Below, one piece after another: positions 12,601 to 23,999 of a stretch of 64,000 nucleotides of DNA (positions within the stretch are counted from its first letter, which is position 1; each line of letters starts with the position of its first letter). Source of the stretch: Albula goreensis (lineage: Eukaryota > Chordata > Actinopteri > Albuliformes > Albulidae). The notes below the pieces were generated by a model. It was not told the DNA's origin and did no database searches. It worked only from the letters and a program-made list of their open reading frames with translations. The position numbers and the translations under genes were made by a program. The stretch is from assembly GCA_022829145.1 (NCBI GenBank), contig CM040763.1:4253842-4317841 (forward strand). Direction: 5' to 3'.

Positions 12601-15121
12601 TTTTCCCATTCCAACTTTGCAATATTTTTGTTTCTGATATTGCAATAGTTTTTATTTATCTATCTGCCTATCAATCTATTTATTTATTTCTGAGAAAATA
12701 TTTTCTCTGTAAGCTGTTTGCTATATATTGGTTCTGTATCATACTAGAAGCAACTCAAAACCTGCACAATAGTATTCCAAGAAATTTGAAGCTGCTAAAA
12801 CTAAAGGTCATTCCATCCTTCATTAGTGCATACATTTTTTTTTTGGTGTTACTTTTATCTACTATGCACTGTGATCCCATTGATCCCATATTGTATTGCA
12901 TTAGTGGAATGTGTTGGGGGACCTTGTGGTGTAGTCTTTTGTACTTTTTTCTTAGAAAATCATGATAGATTTTTTCATGATAGAAAAGGTAAAATGATAG
13001 TCACACATTTTGAGTGAAAGGTAAAACAGCAGGTGCTTGTGAAGTACAGTCCACTGATGGATCCTGAGATGGGTCACATTGAACACACATAAAGCCACAG
13101 CGAATGTTTGCAAAGTCTAGATGTTAAGTACAGTTCCTTTTCTCATTGCATGGGTAATTTAGCAAATTAGATAGAGCTGCAAGATGGAGCTGCTTGTGTT
13201 CACACCTCCGTTTCCAAGGCAGCGTGTTTCACGTCTCTGATGTGGGTGTGTAGTCTGCATTTAATGCAAATAACTCCCCAACAATCTCACATGTTTTGAA
13301 GTGCAAACTCAGTATGTGGCTGTAAGTGTTTGAGGAGGATGAATATTTTGACAGCTTTCTCATTCTCTATCTTGGGAAACCATAGACCTTTTTTTTTTTT
13401 AAACTGTCATGCAGGTAGGGCCTAATGACGTCAATGGAGCAGTCCTTCCTCCTTTAGACCTGAATTATTTTTGCGCTAATTCAGTTTGTGCTTCATGCAA
13501 TCAGCTATTTTGTGCTTCCTGATGTCTTTGGTGTTGAGTGTTAAAGAATGTTCCAGTAAGAGAAAAAGGCTTGCTGAACACAGACTGGTCACTCCAGTAT
13601 ATGTAGTTATTTTTATAGTACTGCCAAAGAGAAAAACCTGTAGCCAGCTGAAATAAGACTACAGGTCAATAATGTATGTTGCGGCCTAACTCATATGCCT
13701 GGTGCTCTGGCCACATGCTCAGTAAGTGAGCAAAGCAATCAGATATTATCTGCAAAGGCAAAAATCATCCATTTCCGTGAAGAAAATAAAAGACAAAATT
13801 GAAATTAATGTTTAAGTTTCTTAAGCCTTTTACATTACTTGTCTATCCGATTATATGCACAAAAACTGCTAAATCTGTGACCGTGATCCAGTATCAAAGG
13901 AAACCTTCAGAGAACAGCAATCATGGGATGGAAAAAGGGAAAGCTCTAAAACACTGCAGCTCTGATGTTTACATGGGGGCAAAGGGCTCAGTGGTCACAT
14001 TGTGATTTCATTGAAAGTTAAAGAGGATAATCAGAGTGCATTAGTTGGGCTTTTATAGGATCTGGTATAGCACAGACTGTATTTTGATGAATTGTTGATT
14101 AAAGGAACCCATCCTTGGGCAAGCATTATAAACACAACTAATCTTTAATAACAGTTTAATAGTGTTTATTTAAGTGATATGGGCCTGTAAATATCTGCTG
14201 AAAACATTTGAATCGTTTACCCCACTATCAATTGAAGTAGGAGGAGTGGCAATAATAATAAATAATACATGTTTTCATTTTTTTTCATACATTTTTTAAT
14301 GTATTTGTTGAGGCGGCTGATCATTCTGTCTGTGGTGTAGATCTAAACAGTGTAGTAGATATGAATGCATGTACAAGACTAGTTCCACCAAAAATAAAAC
14401 ACAAAACACTTTCAAGAGTATATACGTATACTCCATATGAATGCAGTGCTTTGTTAAAATTCTTAGTTTCATTCTCAGTAGGCCAGTATTCAGTTAGCAT
14501 CAAAGCTTATTCATTTTCTCTCGGCTCCAGTGTACGCCTTTGAAAGTGTCAATGGAAGTTAGTACCATCAGTAAGAGTAGAGAGTGAAAAGGGGTCTGTG
14601 TTGGGCATAAGCGTACCGAGATGGGATGAAAAACCCAAGTTTAAAAACAGAATAACTTCCTCTTTCTTCAAATGTGACATGGAAAGGCAACAGACAGATG
14701 TATTATTCCTATGGGGGAAGTCCTTGTGCTTTTGTCTGAAAATATCTATTCCATTATTGATGTCCTCTTTTATTCTAAAGTGTATGGAATAACTATTTGC
14801 TTATCCATTCTGGATTGTAATATTTTAGAAATGCTTTGCCATTCGTTATCAACCAGATTTATTTAAAAAAAAAAATAGTTTTATACCTCCTTGTGCTGAA
14901 ATTTGCATGCCCATTTCCCTGCCTACCTTTAATACATCCATAGATCAGCATGTAATTATCATGCTGAAAGTATTCTTCACTTCTAATTTACAGGTAGGCT
15001 TCTGTAATTTGTCACTGCGATCTCTTTGACTCTATCCTCAATTAGCTTCTGACAATCTCTGTCCTCTTCAGGAAGTATATAATTCTGTGGCTAGGCCTGT
15101 GTTTTTACTGCATTGATCTTG
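9616..15121. other. Non-coding AT-rich stretch
   Basis: No gene is supported. The longest frame (plus 12588-12965) is rich in F, L and I because it runs through T-rich DNA. Small structures include the hairpin at 12090-12114, a TTTA/TATC-rich tract at about 12650-12690 and an 8-base inverted repeat (13636-13643 with 13659-13666). Confidence 0.7.
12090..12114. repeat. Perfect AT-rich hairpin, 11-base arms
   Basis: Arm tttttaataag (12090-12100) faces its exact complement (12104-12114) across a three-base loop. A second, weaker CTTATT/AATAAG hairpin lies directly upstream at 12072-12089. Confidence 0.85.
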
Positions 15122-15190
15122 CACTACTGTTGCCGAGGTCCCTTCACTACTGTTGCCGAGGTCCCTTCACTACTGCCGAGGTCCCTTCAC
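15122..15190. repeat. Tandem repeat, 23-base unit, three copies
   Basis: Units of cactactgttgccgaggtccctt type begin at 15122, 15145 and 15168. The third copy lacks three bases (gtt). Confidence 0.95.
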
Positions 15191-15489
15191 TGGCATCCTG
15201 TTGCATCCTGCATTAGCTTACATGCACACTCGACTCATCTTGCCATTTTTGACCATGTGTATGTTTATATATGTACATAATTAAGGTGACCAAGAGATAA
15301 ATGGTTAGATAGATAGGTAGATGGATGGAAAGATGGATTACATACTGTATTAAAACCCAAGAGAGAACTTATTTAGAAAAAAAAAAACAGTAACAGTTGA
15401 GCAGTAAAAATTTGACAGCGCAATACAAGTGCATCAAGACATTGAAACTAAAAGTAATTCAGTAGAACACACCAGTGCACAGTACAAAG
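15191..15489. other. Non-coding stretch with GATA/GATG tract
   Basis: A degenerate tetranucleotide tract of GATA, GGTA and GATG units runs over 15294-15338. The rest is unique AT-rich sequence with a short A run at about 15377-15387. No gene is seen. Confidence 0.7.
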
Positions 15490-15793
15490 GCTAAAACTGG
15501 GATCAGCAGGGCGCTGCAGCCAATGGTGAACTAAAGGGGCGGGTCATCCGGAATCCTCAGAGATACGCACCACAACATGGGCATAATAAAAACGCTGAAG
15601 CGAGATCAGACCACCAGCGCTCTGCAGCGGCTGTTAAAAGAGGACTAGACTCATTAAAAGTGCTTCTGTGCTCATTACCAATGTGTATTACCAACCACCG
15701 AATAATAAAAGTGCTAAAAAGAGATCTTATAAGATCACTGGGGCTCTAGAGTTGGTAGTTAAAAGAGGGCAAGTTATCCTCAGTCATTGAAAG
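15490..15793. repeat. Three diverged copies of a 105-120 base unit
   Basis: Segments starting at about 15490, 15594 and 15713 share an ordered series of blocks: gct(a/g)aa, then gatca or gatct, then a ctgcag or ctctag block, then gttaaaagagg or a variant, then a tcatcc/tcatta/ttatcc block. The second and third copies also share ataataaaa just upstream. The copies are clearly divergent, so the duplication is old. The last copy runs into the end of the minus-strand coding-like frame. Confidence 0.55.
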
Positions 15794-16079
15794 TGTGCAT
15801 AGTGGCTGGTGTAAATGGCGGTCTGAACATCTCCCTGTAGAGCACCTGGAGGTAAAATGGCTTCTGCTCGATGTGCCCATCTGTGATGTGGTATGAGGTG
15901 CAGTGAATGCAGTCAGGTGGCATTCGTTTGTGTCTTTCCCTTCCCAGCCTGCCTTGCACTGTCTCTTTCACAGGATCCCAGAGCTCCACCAATGGCAGTG
16001 TCAGCCCTCCCAGTCTACGTCTTACATTTTCATTCCTTATTGCATTTAGCAGAGTAGCATCGTTGATATCTTTACAAAT
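15780..16079 (-). CDS. Possible coding fragment (terminal exon or gene relic), unidentified
   Basis: This frame is open for 99 codons and ends at a TGA at 15780-15782. A TGA at 16080-16082 closes it upstream. The only internal ATGs lie well inside, so a start is not defined. Codon choice looks vertebrate: third positions are about 58 percent G/C over the last 83 codons by my count, against an AT-rich background, with frequent GAG, CTG, GTG, CAC, TAC and ATC. The protein is charged and hydrophilic, with LVELWDPVKE, GRLGRERHKRMPPDC and a C-terminal FRPPFTPATMHTFND. I see no signal peptide or membrane segment and do not recognise the family. It could be a last coding exon if a splice acceptor lies near 16066 or 16048; both candidate AGs have weak pyrimidine tracts. 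It could also be a broken gene copy. The reading frame continues sensibly upstream of the TGA for about 20 codons, but an 11-base tandem duplication (16100-16121) makes that part unreliable. Confidence 0.35.
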   Translation of the reverse strand: MCKDINDATLLNAIRNENVRRRLGGLTLPLVELWDPVKETVQGRLGRERHKRMPPDCIHCTSYHITDGHIEQKPFYLQVLYREMFRPPFTPATMHTFND

Positions 16080-16099
16080 TCATAGCTGGATGTCGTAGG

Positions 16100-16121
16100 T
16101 TGTCTTGAAATTGTCTTGAAA
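16100..16121. repeat. 11-base tandem duplication
   Basis: Two adjacent copies of ttgtcttgaaa. The length is not a multiple of three, so in any former coding sequence here it would shift the frame. Confidence 0.85.
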
Positions 16122-17519
16122 TTCACCACCCTTCCTTTGCAAAACAAACATGTCAAGTACATAATACATTAATTGCGTACAATAATATAAACAAGCTGTG
16201 AATTAATAATATGTTGTTCAGGCCAAGGACACAAAACATTATTTTCTAATCAAAGCTTTTCTATACATAATAAAATCAGCCGTAGGCGGGTTCCTCATTT
16301 TAGATTCATTTACACTTTGATCACCTGACAGAAGCTGGTCCAGCTTTTATAACTCAATCGACGTGGCGCTGCTTTCTCCTTTGTGAAAAACCCCCAGGTC
16401 CAACAAGAAGCCCATCAGGTAGATGGTAAAAAGAAACATTTTGCTTCCACAAAACTTTCAGTCCGTGTCCTTTCCTTACAGTAAGAGGGATCCCTGTCGA
16501 TAGGAATCAGTCCTAACGTCCTATACGTATCTGGCAGGGATCACCGGATGTGAGATGGAATTAAAATGGAGAAAGCCGGGGAGTCATATTGAGAGATTAA
16601 TAAAGTGAGCACAATGATTAAGAAGCATGGCTGTGGAATTAACAAGCAGTTTCCAGTCGTTCCATGAAGAGCGAGCTCTCTGAAGATGAAAGATGTCATT
16701 GTTGCTACCAAGGACATCTTATCAGAACAATGTTTTCATACCAGGATCGGTTAATTATGAAAGTTTCTGCAGGACTGCTGAAACAACAAAAGTATACATT
16801 TAGAAAATGTGGAGACTGTTTTATTTGGTCATTCATCTAAATAGACTAGCCGGATAAGGTTGGAAAGATAAGGACAGTTCGTCTTTTGTCCCCTTGAAAA
16901 TAGATTATAATGATATACAATTGCCGAGTTTGTATATTGTGTGTCTTATTACATAGTAAAACATTAAAAAAATGTGCTTTTCAAGAATGTATTTAACACA
17001 AATACTATATTTTTTTTCTTTGGTTTGAGTGTTGATTGATTATTGATTGCTTATTGATATTTATTATATCATTGTGGAATCCAGTAACAAATTGTACATG
17101 AATAGGAATGGCTCGAATAGACTCCCATTATTCTCCTCTAGAGTCTCAGTGGAAACCGAAAGGTGGCATAAATAATAAAAAAAAATTAGACAAATGAAAC
17201 AGTCAGATAAACAAATAGAAAAAATCATGTTTTTCTTCTTGCGTGTTTGTCCTTTGATTGTTTTCTGTGCGGACACTGTGGCACTAATGTAGCAACAACT
17301 TCCTCCATAGTTAACTCTGTGGCCAAGTAAAGGCATATTAGGAAGATGGATTCTTCAAGAAGGCCGCCAGAGTCGATTACATTCAGGTCACAAAAAAGAC
17401 AAATCAATTGGCTCTTTTATTTCTGCATTACTTCGGTTGTGTAGCACAATGGCTCTGTTTGGTGGAAAACACTTGAAGCATCCCATTATTGGGAAGGTGG
17501 GGGATTGAGGGGCTGAAGA

Positions 17520-17538
17520 GGGGGTGGGGTGGGGAGGG
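17520..17538 (+). other. Strong G-quadruplex motif
   Basis: Four G tracts (4-5, 4, 4 and 3) are joined by single-base loops t, t and a. More G runs lie just upstream (gggaaggtgggggattgagggg). Single-base loops make this among the most stable quadruplex patterns. It lies in otherwise AT-rich DNA. Confidence 0.75.
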
Positions 17539-18283
17539 ATTTTTGTAAAATTTTTCAAGAGCGCAGCCACAGCTCAGATTCAGAACATCAACTTTGTGCC
17601 AAAACAGTGTCTGACTGCATGATAAGACTAAACAAGAGCAAATGCTGAGGCTAGGTCTGCTAAGGAGAATGGATGGACTGTGCGCATACCTGCAGAACGC
17701 TGCCTGGGCACAGGTCTCTGCAAGTCTGTTTTAGCCACAAATCTTATAGATTTCAATTCATCGTCAGATTTACAAAAACATGGAAATCAATTATTTCTTA
17801 TTTTAAGGATGAATTGTACTTTGTTCTTTCTTTTCAGACATTCTTTTCATTTTTCATGTATCTGAACAGTATCTGTCTGACATGCCAGCAACAAAGATTG
17901 TTGAATTGTGGACTTGATATAAATGACAACAATAGCTTTGTGTCTGCACTATGGTTTAAATAAGTGCCACTGACTGTATTTATATGTATATGTATATATG
18001 CCTTATGGTATTAGATGAATACCTCTGGCAACACTAAATTTCCGTTATTTTCTTGTGGAGACCGCTCTACTGTTTCTTACAGTACAAATGATCTGTGCCA
18101 ATACTTAAATCCACAACTGTAGCACACAGGCCAAGATATAAGTCTTAGAATCAACTAGATTAAAGACAGCAGGCCATAACAGACCCAGGAAAATGAAAAA
18201 AGAAAAAAATCCTTTTGGAGCCATGGAATATTATGGTCAGCATCACAGTGCTGTCATGTACCACCTCGCTTCTGCTTCTTCAT

Positions 18284-18381
18284 TGTGTGTGTGTGTGTGT
18301 GTGTGTGTGTTTGTGTGTTCATGCAGTTATGTTTTCTGTTTGCAAATATGTGGGTGGTGTGTGTGTGTGTGTGTTTGTGTA
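18284..18381. repeat. Paired (TG)n microsatellites
   Basis: TG tracts at 18284-18319 and about 18354-18381 are separated by unique sequence. Confidence 0.9.
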
Positions 18382-19556
18382 CATCTGCATGTGTTTCTAT
18401 GTATTTATAACTGTGCAAATGTGCTTGCATGCAGCCAAATGACATCACATCAAAGTAGTGTGGGGACTGACAAGCAGCAAGTTAACTATGTCTGGGACTA
18501 CCTAGGGAACTAGCAAAATACCAGGGAAACATATGGGCCTGCAAGCTTGATAGCAAGTTTGTAAGAGGAGTTTGAAGCTGATAAACTAGCAATCCTATGG
18601 TGATGAAGATAATTTGCCCATATGTGGTCTGAGGTTGTGTATCAGATAAGCTGTTTATGAATCTGATTTCCTTTCTAAATGCGTACCCAATAGGGTGCAC
18701 AGGAACAGCAGGAAAAAAAGAATTGTGGTGCACACCTGTTTGGAGTGGTAACGTGCCAATTAAATGCAAAAATTTCCACTTTATGAAGTGAAGTCACATC
18801 CATAAACGCCCAGCAGGTCCTCAGGGAACTGTATATATTACTGTGTATCACAAGCGTTTCCTTTGTCCTTTGTTTACTTGAATATTTCATAAGCCGTTCA
18901 GAAGGAGGGCTCTTCCCCCCTGAAAATGGTCAGGGACACCTAGCCTGTCAGCGCTAACCATGCTGTAGCACTCATGTCTTTGGCCTGCATGTCACCGATG
19001 CATAGTAAGTTTTGTCATGTGTATTTCACAATGCTTGGCGATGCTACACTGTACACAGGTGCAAAATACATCATGTCTTTGGCTTTTTACATACAGAGAA
19101 ACATGACAACGTTTGCTTCTCTTCTGTAGTGGTGAGGCCAATCACGATGTGACTTTTGAAGACTTTGACTTTCTTTGTAATGTGTCATACACTGGGTCTT
19201 GCCTGGCTTCAGCAGAAATAAACTCGTTACATCCTTTTGCACACCTAGGTGCATCAACAGAGGAAAAAAAAACACAGCTCAAGCAGGTGATGTCATTATG
19301 CAGTACATTTAAAGCATCGTAATTGGTAGATGTAACCCAACCCCATTTCCCTAATTGGTTGGGAATCAGTGAGTTTTTCAGACAAAAATTGTTTTTGTTT
19401 TTTTGTGGTATAGAAATTTAGTGTCCTCCTGTCCTTCATTGTCCTAAGCTTATTTTTATTTTGCCCTTTTTCCGTAGGAATAACAGTTTATTTTGGTCAT
19501 GTAGTTTTAGTGATTTATATTTATTAATATCTAACAGGTCACCGAGTGGCCTCCTG

Positions 19557-19573
19557 AAAAAAAAAAAAAAAAT
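19557..19573. repeat. Poly(A) run
   Basis: Seventeen A residues. Confidence 0.85.
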
Positions 19574-19844
19574 TATTGTTATGTTGTTTTCTAACAAACC
19601 CAGTGAAAGTGGCCCTAATGTGAAAGTAATGACTCAAGCTGACAAACTCGCCTCAGAGAGCATGACCAATATCCAATATCTAAGCTGGCACGTCCCTGGT
19701 GTTTCGGCACAAGGGCCTGTCCTCGACTGTAAGACAAGAGCGTCTCAACGTTTCTTGAGATCTGACTGACTGGGGTCCAGGACTGAAATATGAAAGCAAT
19801 CCTTGTAACAGAAATGGTGCAAAATTCATTTCATGAATGTTCAA

Positions 19845-19849
<5 letters not shown>

Positions 19850-19880
<31 letters not shown>
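19850..19880. repeat. Long poly(T) run
   Basis: Thirty-one T residues, the longest homopolymer in the window and a likely site of length variation or sequencing error. Confidence 0.95.
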
Positions 19881-19884
<4 letters not shown>

Positions 19885-20651
19885 AAGTAGGCCATGAGCA
19901 ATTTCAACCTTCCTCCCCATATTTATGTCCAAATTGCTGTATGATTTTACTGTAAGAACCGACCTGAAGAGAGCAGGGATACTAAAGAAGTCTCATACCA
20001 CGATCTGAACTTTCATTAGCACAAGAGGATGTTTGTTTTGTTTTCTTTGGAGTCTGGATGGAATCCGCTTGCGATTGTTTGCTCTGTCTTTGTTGAGTCC
20101 TGAACGCTCTGGTCTCCTTGGTGACTGAAGCTCGGAATTCTATTATGTGGATATAGTCACCAATTCCAGTGAGAAAGGACACACAGGATCATAAATGGTG
20201 TCAAAAGGGTAAAGACAACAACATGCAAAAAATCCTCTTGAGATCATAACAAAGGCTAAATAAATAACATTTTATTTTACTGATGCATACTTTAAAATAT
20301 GACAGTAACTCAGGCGATAAATCCCTCTTCACATTATTCATTAAACTTTTCAAAGCTTTGGACTTTTGTCCAAAATCCCCCTAGAGCATATTATGCATTG
20401 AAAATAATGAGACCGACAAACACGTTTGAAATGCTCATTTTTCAAGTGGCATTTGAAATTAATATGAAAACATTGTTCGATATATTTAGAATAGGTGTTT
20501 TAGTTTTGATAGGGTGATGAGCTTTAGAGGCACACATGCATCCACATTTGTGTTTTCACCTAAATTCACAGGTACATCTCTGAGAGAGATAATAACCTGG
20601 AAATGAGATTCTGGTTAGTATTCTCTCTTCTCCTCCAAGGGCTTATTAGAC

Positions 20652-20674
20652 ATAATAGTGGTTACCACTATTAT
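20652..20674. repeat. Perfect palindrome, 11-base arms
   Basis: Arms ataatagtggt and accactattat are separated by one base. Confidence 0.9.
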
Positions 20675-21530
20675 AGATGTAATTCTGTATCGCGGTATAA
20701 TTTGAACACGGATGCACCTCTCATTTAATGTTGATGATAAATGGATCATCCAATTGTTTCTGAATAAATTGATAAAGGTTGTGTTCATGTTTTTGCTGTA
20801 TATATGGGGGTGCACGTAAATCTCCAGAGTATCTGATCCATGTAAATGTCATCATTTTCTAGGGCAGCTCAGGTCTCTCAGCAAAGCAAGCCAGTTAAAG
20901 ATGCCATGGCGTATACTATTATAGAGCAGCTATGGCTAAAGTGTTTTAACAGCGGGGCTGAAGCAGACAATTATATTCAAAAACATATAGGCCTACTGTC
21001 TAAAATACTCTCTCTGAGTAAAATAAGTGTGGAAATTGTGACTACGCAGCTCTTATTTTGCTCTCATGTGAGACTAATTGGCAGCAGAATGACTTCCTGA
21101 CAAGTCTTTTGCCCCCAGCCTCCCTCTCACATGTGCTTGATGAACTGCCAGCTCTGGGTATAATCCCAAGTTATGCTGGGGAGGATCATCAAGGCCTCAG
21201 AAATCTGTGGGGAACTCTCGAAAGTTTCATATTTTTACCCGACATTTCAAAGACATGCTTTGTCATTTTCTCAATCTGTGCTGTAGTGGAACAAAAATTA
21301 AGATTTTGGATTTATTGTGGTATAGTTCAGGAGACCATTCAATTCAAAGAATGTGTGACAGGCTATAATTACTTTATTACACATGTACAGCAATTAAAGA
21401 GTTTCTATTCTGTTTTGACAGTATTTACAATATAGTATAATGGTATTATTTGTTATGTAGTATTTACTAATCCTAATTTTGATATGAATATGAATTATGA
21501 GAAGGGGCTGTCAATATTACCTAAAGAACA

Positions 21531-21590
21531 TATTATATTATATTATATTATATTATATTATATTATATTATATTATATTATATTATATAT
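21531..21590. repeat. (TATTA)n pentanucleotide array
   Basis: About twelve units of a five-base repeat, nearly perfect to the end, where it degrades to tatat. Confidence 0.95.
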
Positions 21591-23102
21591 AACATAAGTG
21601 AACGTGTTAAACAGACACTAAGCCTGTTGTCTATGCATGATAACTTTCTTCCATAGTGAAGTAATTGAGTCCTTGTGATCTTATTCTCTTTTCTCCATCC
21701 TATCGTGCCTGTTTCCTTTCTTCCTTCAGAGTTATATAATCTCAAATTCTTGACAAAGTGCAGCAGGTTTTCACGGACAACCGACCAGATCCAGCGGGTC
21801 TGTCTGTATAGGTTTCATTAAAAACTAGACCCAGGGATTCGATAGATCTCACAGTTCGGTGTGTTGATAACTCATTTTATTTTATTTATTTATTTTTTTC
21901 TACTTCCCTCTTGTTGGTCTCGGATCCTCGTCCGCACTCCCTTCTTAATCTGTATGAAATACCAAGTGTTCATAACGCTGTTAATTCCAGGCGGTGTTAG
22001 GGAGGCGAGCAGAGCTTCACAGGGGCATTGTGTGTACCTTGAGTTGCCTGTTAAACGAGGCTCCCGGTGGAAATAGGCTGCCCAGCGGACGCTGGAATCC
22101 CATTGTCAGGGAAGCAGAGCGGATCCTCCTTCTGCAGCTGCACACCAGGGCCAGGCTATAACATTTATGTCTGACTGCCTTTTGTAACCTCGCCCAACAT
22201 AATAATGCCATGATGGGACATTAACAAAGATACACCACAGACAGTCAGACTTGCTGTTCCTATTAAGCATATTTTCAGTCCCTTTAGCTTCATTAAGAAG
22301 GGAATGTGCACACTCTTTTCCCTTTTGAGAATTTCCTCTCTTTTTTTAACTCTGTGAAGTAGTCTGCTCATTCGCCATCCCACAGATGCTAAAATACATC
22401 AGGTCCAGCTGGCTGGTGTCTCCTTAGAACCGCTTCCTTTAAAAACCTGTTTATATACAGTATTATATTTGTTTATACGCATGCACATTTGTGTATGTAT
22501 GTATAAGCTGTGTCCACACTTTGAACCCACTGAGGGTTTAGCAGCTATGCATACAATGGTGTAAACTTAGTCACGATCTTGCAAATGGTTCTGTTGTTGA
22601 CAAATTAAAGATGGAGAATACAACAGTACCTTCCAGTGTTCTGGAACGTGAAGGAAATGTGAAGCCTTTCAGAACATTATGTACAGTTTTATTTAGCTTA
22701 GCCATCTGAGGTGAGACAAACGTATTTCTAAACAGCATTGGATAAAGACAGCAGAAGCGTAGCCAATCCCAGATGATAAAGTAGGTTTGCATTGAGCCCA
22801 GGCAAATAACGTGTAGAAGTCGGCATGTTTATATTACAAAATGCCATGGACTAAAAGTCTCTATGAAAATGTTAGTGTTTTCACAGAGACCTCCTAGTTA
22901 GAGTGTACTACATATTCCTATATCATCAATTTTTTAACATTAGGAAAGAAAAAATACACCAAAAAAGTACCAATTTAAATTTTATGAACTTTTTTTTATT
23001 ATTATTCTTTTTTAACCAACTTTTAAACACTTTTCCCCTTGCAGTCTGAGATAACCCACTTTATTCACAGGACTCAGTACTGCAGTATACAATTTGGGAG
23101 CA

Positions 23103-23128
23103 TACACACACAGACACACACACACACA
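23103..23128. repeat. (CA)n microsatellite
   Basis: A short CA tract interrupted by GA. Confidence 0.9.
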
Positions 23129-23917
23129 TGCACATCAAACGTGTGTGTTAACCACCGGTGCTTCCTCTCACTCCTCAGTTGGAGTGAGAGTAGTGCACTG
23201 CACAGTTGGTGACCAAGTGACCAGAGAAATCATACTTTATAATCATGCTGAGATGAGGACAGTCCAGCTGACTGAAGTCGTCTTTCTCTGTGCCATGAGA
23301 CAGCCAACTAGGTTGTGTCCTGGGGGGCTCCACGGTTAGCATATCACTGCACCCAAACTAATAACGTCATGATGGAACTGTATGGCACCACTGGAACCTC
23401 ACCTTGCCTTTATGCATGAGCTAGAGGTGATATACAGATTACAGATTCCTATAGCTGCCTGCTAACTTGTTTGCTAAATACAATGCAAAACATAAAACTG
23501 CGTTGTCACAGGATAATACGTTTATCCATTTGTTTTTCATTTATCTTATTATCTGAGAGTATCACCTTTTCTTCATTTCAGTACACAATCTATTACCATA
23601 AACTATAAAAGAATAAAAGAAGGGTGGAAATATATCTTAATGTCAGTGTCTTAACAGTACAATGTTTTGGGAAGCTACATGTGAGCTTTGGCTGCTATAT
23701 TATTTGTTGGTACGATGATGGTGAGTGATCAGAAAAGAGAGTTATTTTTCAAGCTTTTGAATATATGACTGAAAAAAGGTCCTCCATTTGATTCAAGCTC
23801 ATTGACATCATTTACAGACTACACACAGGGCATGGATACCTGCTCCACATTTTAACAGACCTTCTAATTACAGGTGCTTAAGTGGCATTGCTAATTAATC
23901 CAGAGGGCATGTTTCAT

Positions 23918-23999
23918 TTGCCCAAAGGTTTGGGTTTGTGTACGATGCCTGTTAATGGACCTCACAAATATTTTAGTATAAAATCAAACCTTTGGGCAA
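23918..23999. repeat. Perfect 15-base inverted repeat, 52-base spacer
   Basis: Arm ttgcccaaaggtttg (23918-23932) faces its exact complement at 23985-23999. No target-site duplication is evident, so a MITE is not demonstrated. Each arm contains CAAAGGTTTG or CAAACCTTTG, related to nuclear-receptor and TCF-like half-sites, which is suggestive only. Confidence 0.9.

Larger units (their letters stand above)
16122..19556. other. Non-coding stretch
   Basis: No gene is supported. Contents are the G-quadruplex motif at 17520-17538, TG tracts at 18284-18381 and unique AT-rich sequence. Frames crossing the TG tracts are repeat translations. Confidence 0.7.
19881..23917. other. Non-coding stretch
   Basis: No gene is supported. 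It includes a perfect palindrome at 20652-20674, the TATTA array at 21531-21590 and a CA tract at 23103-23128. The plus-strand frame at 21058-21435 shows no recognisable domain and no coding bias. Confidence 0.7.
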
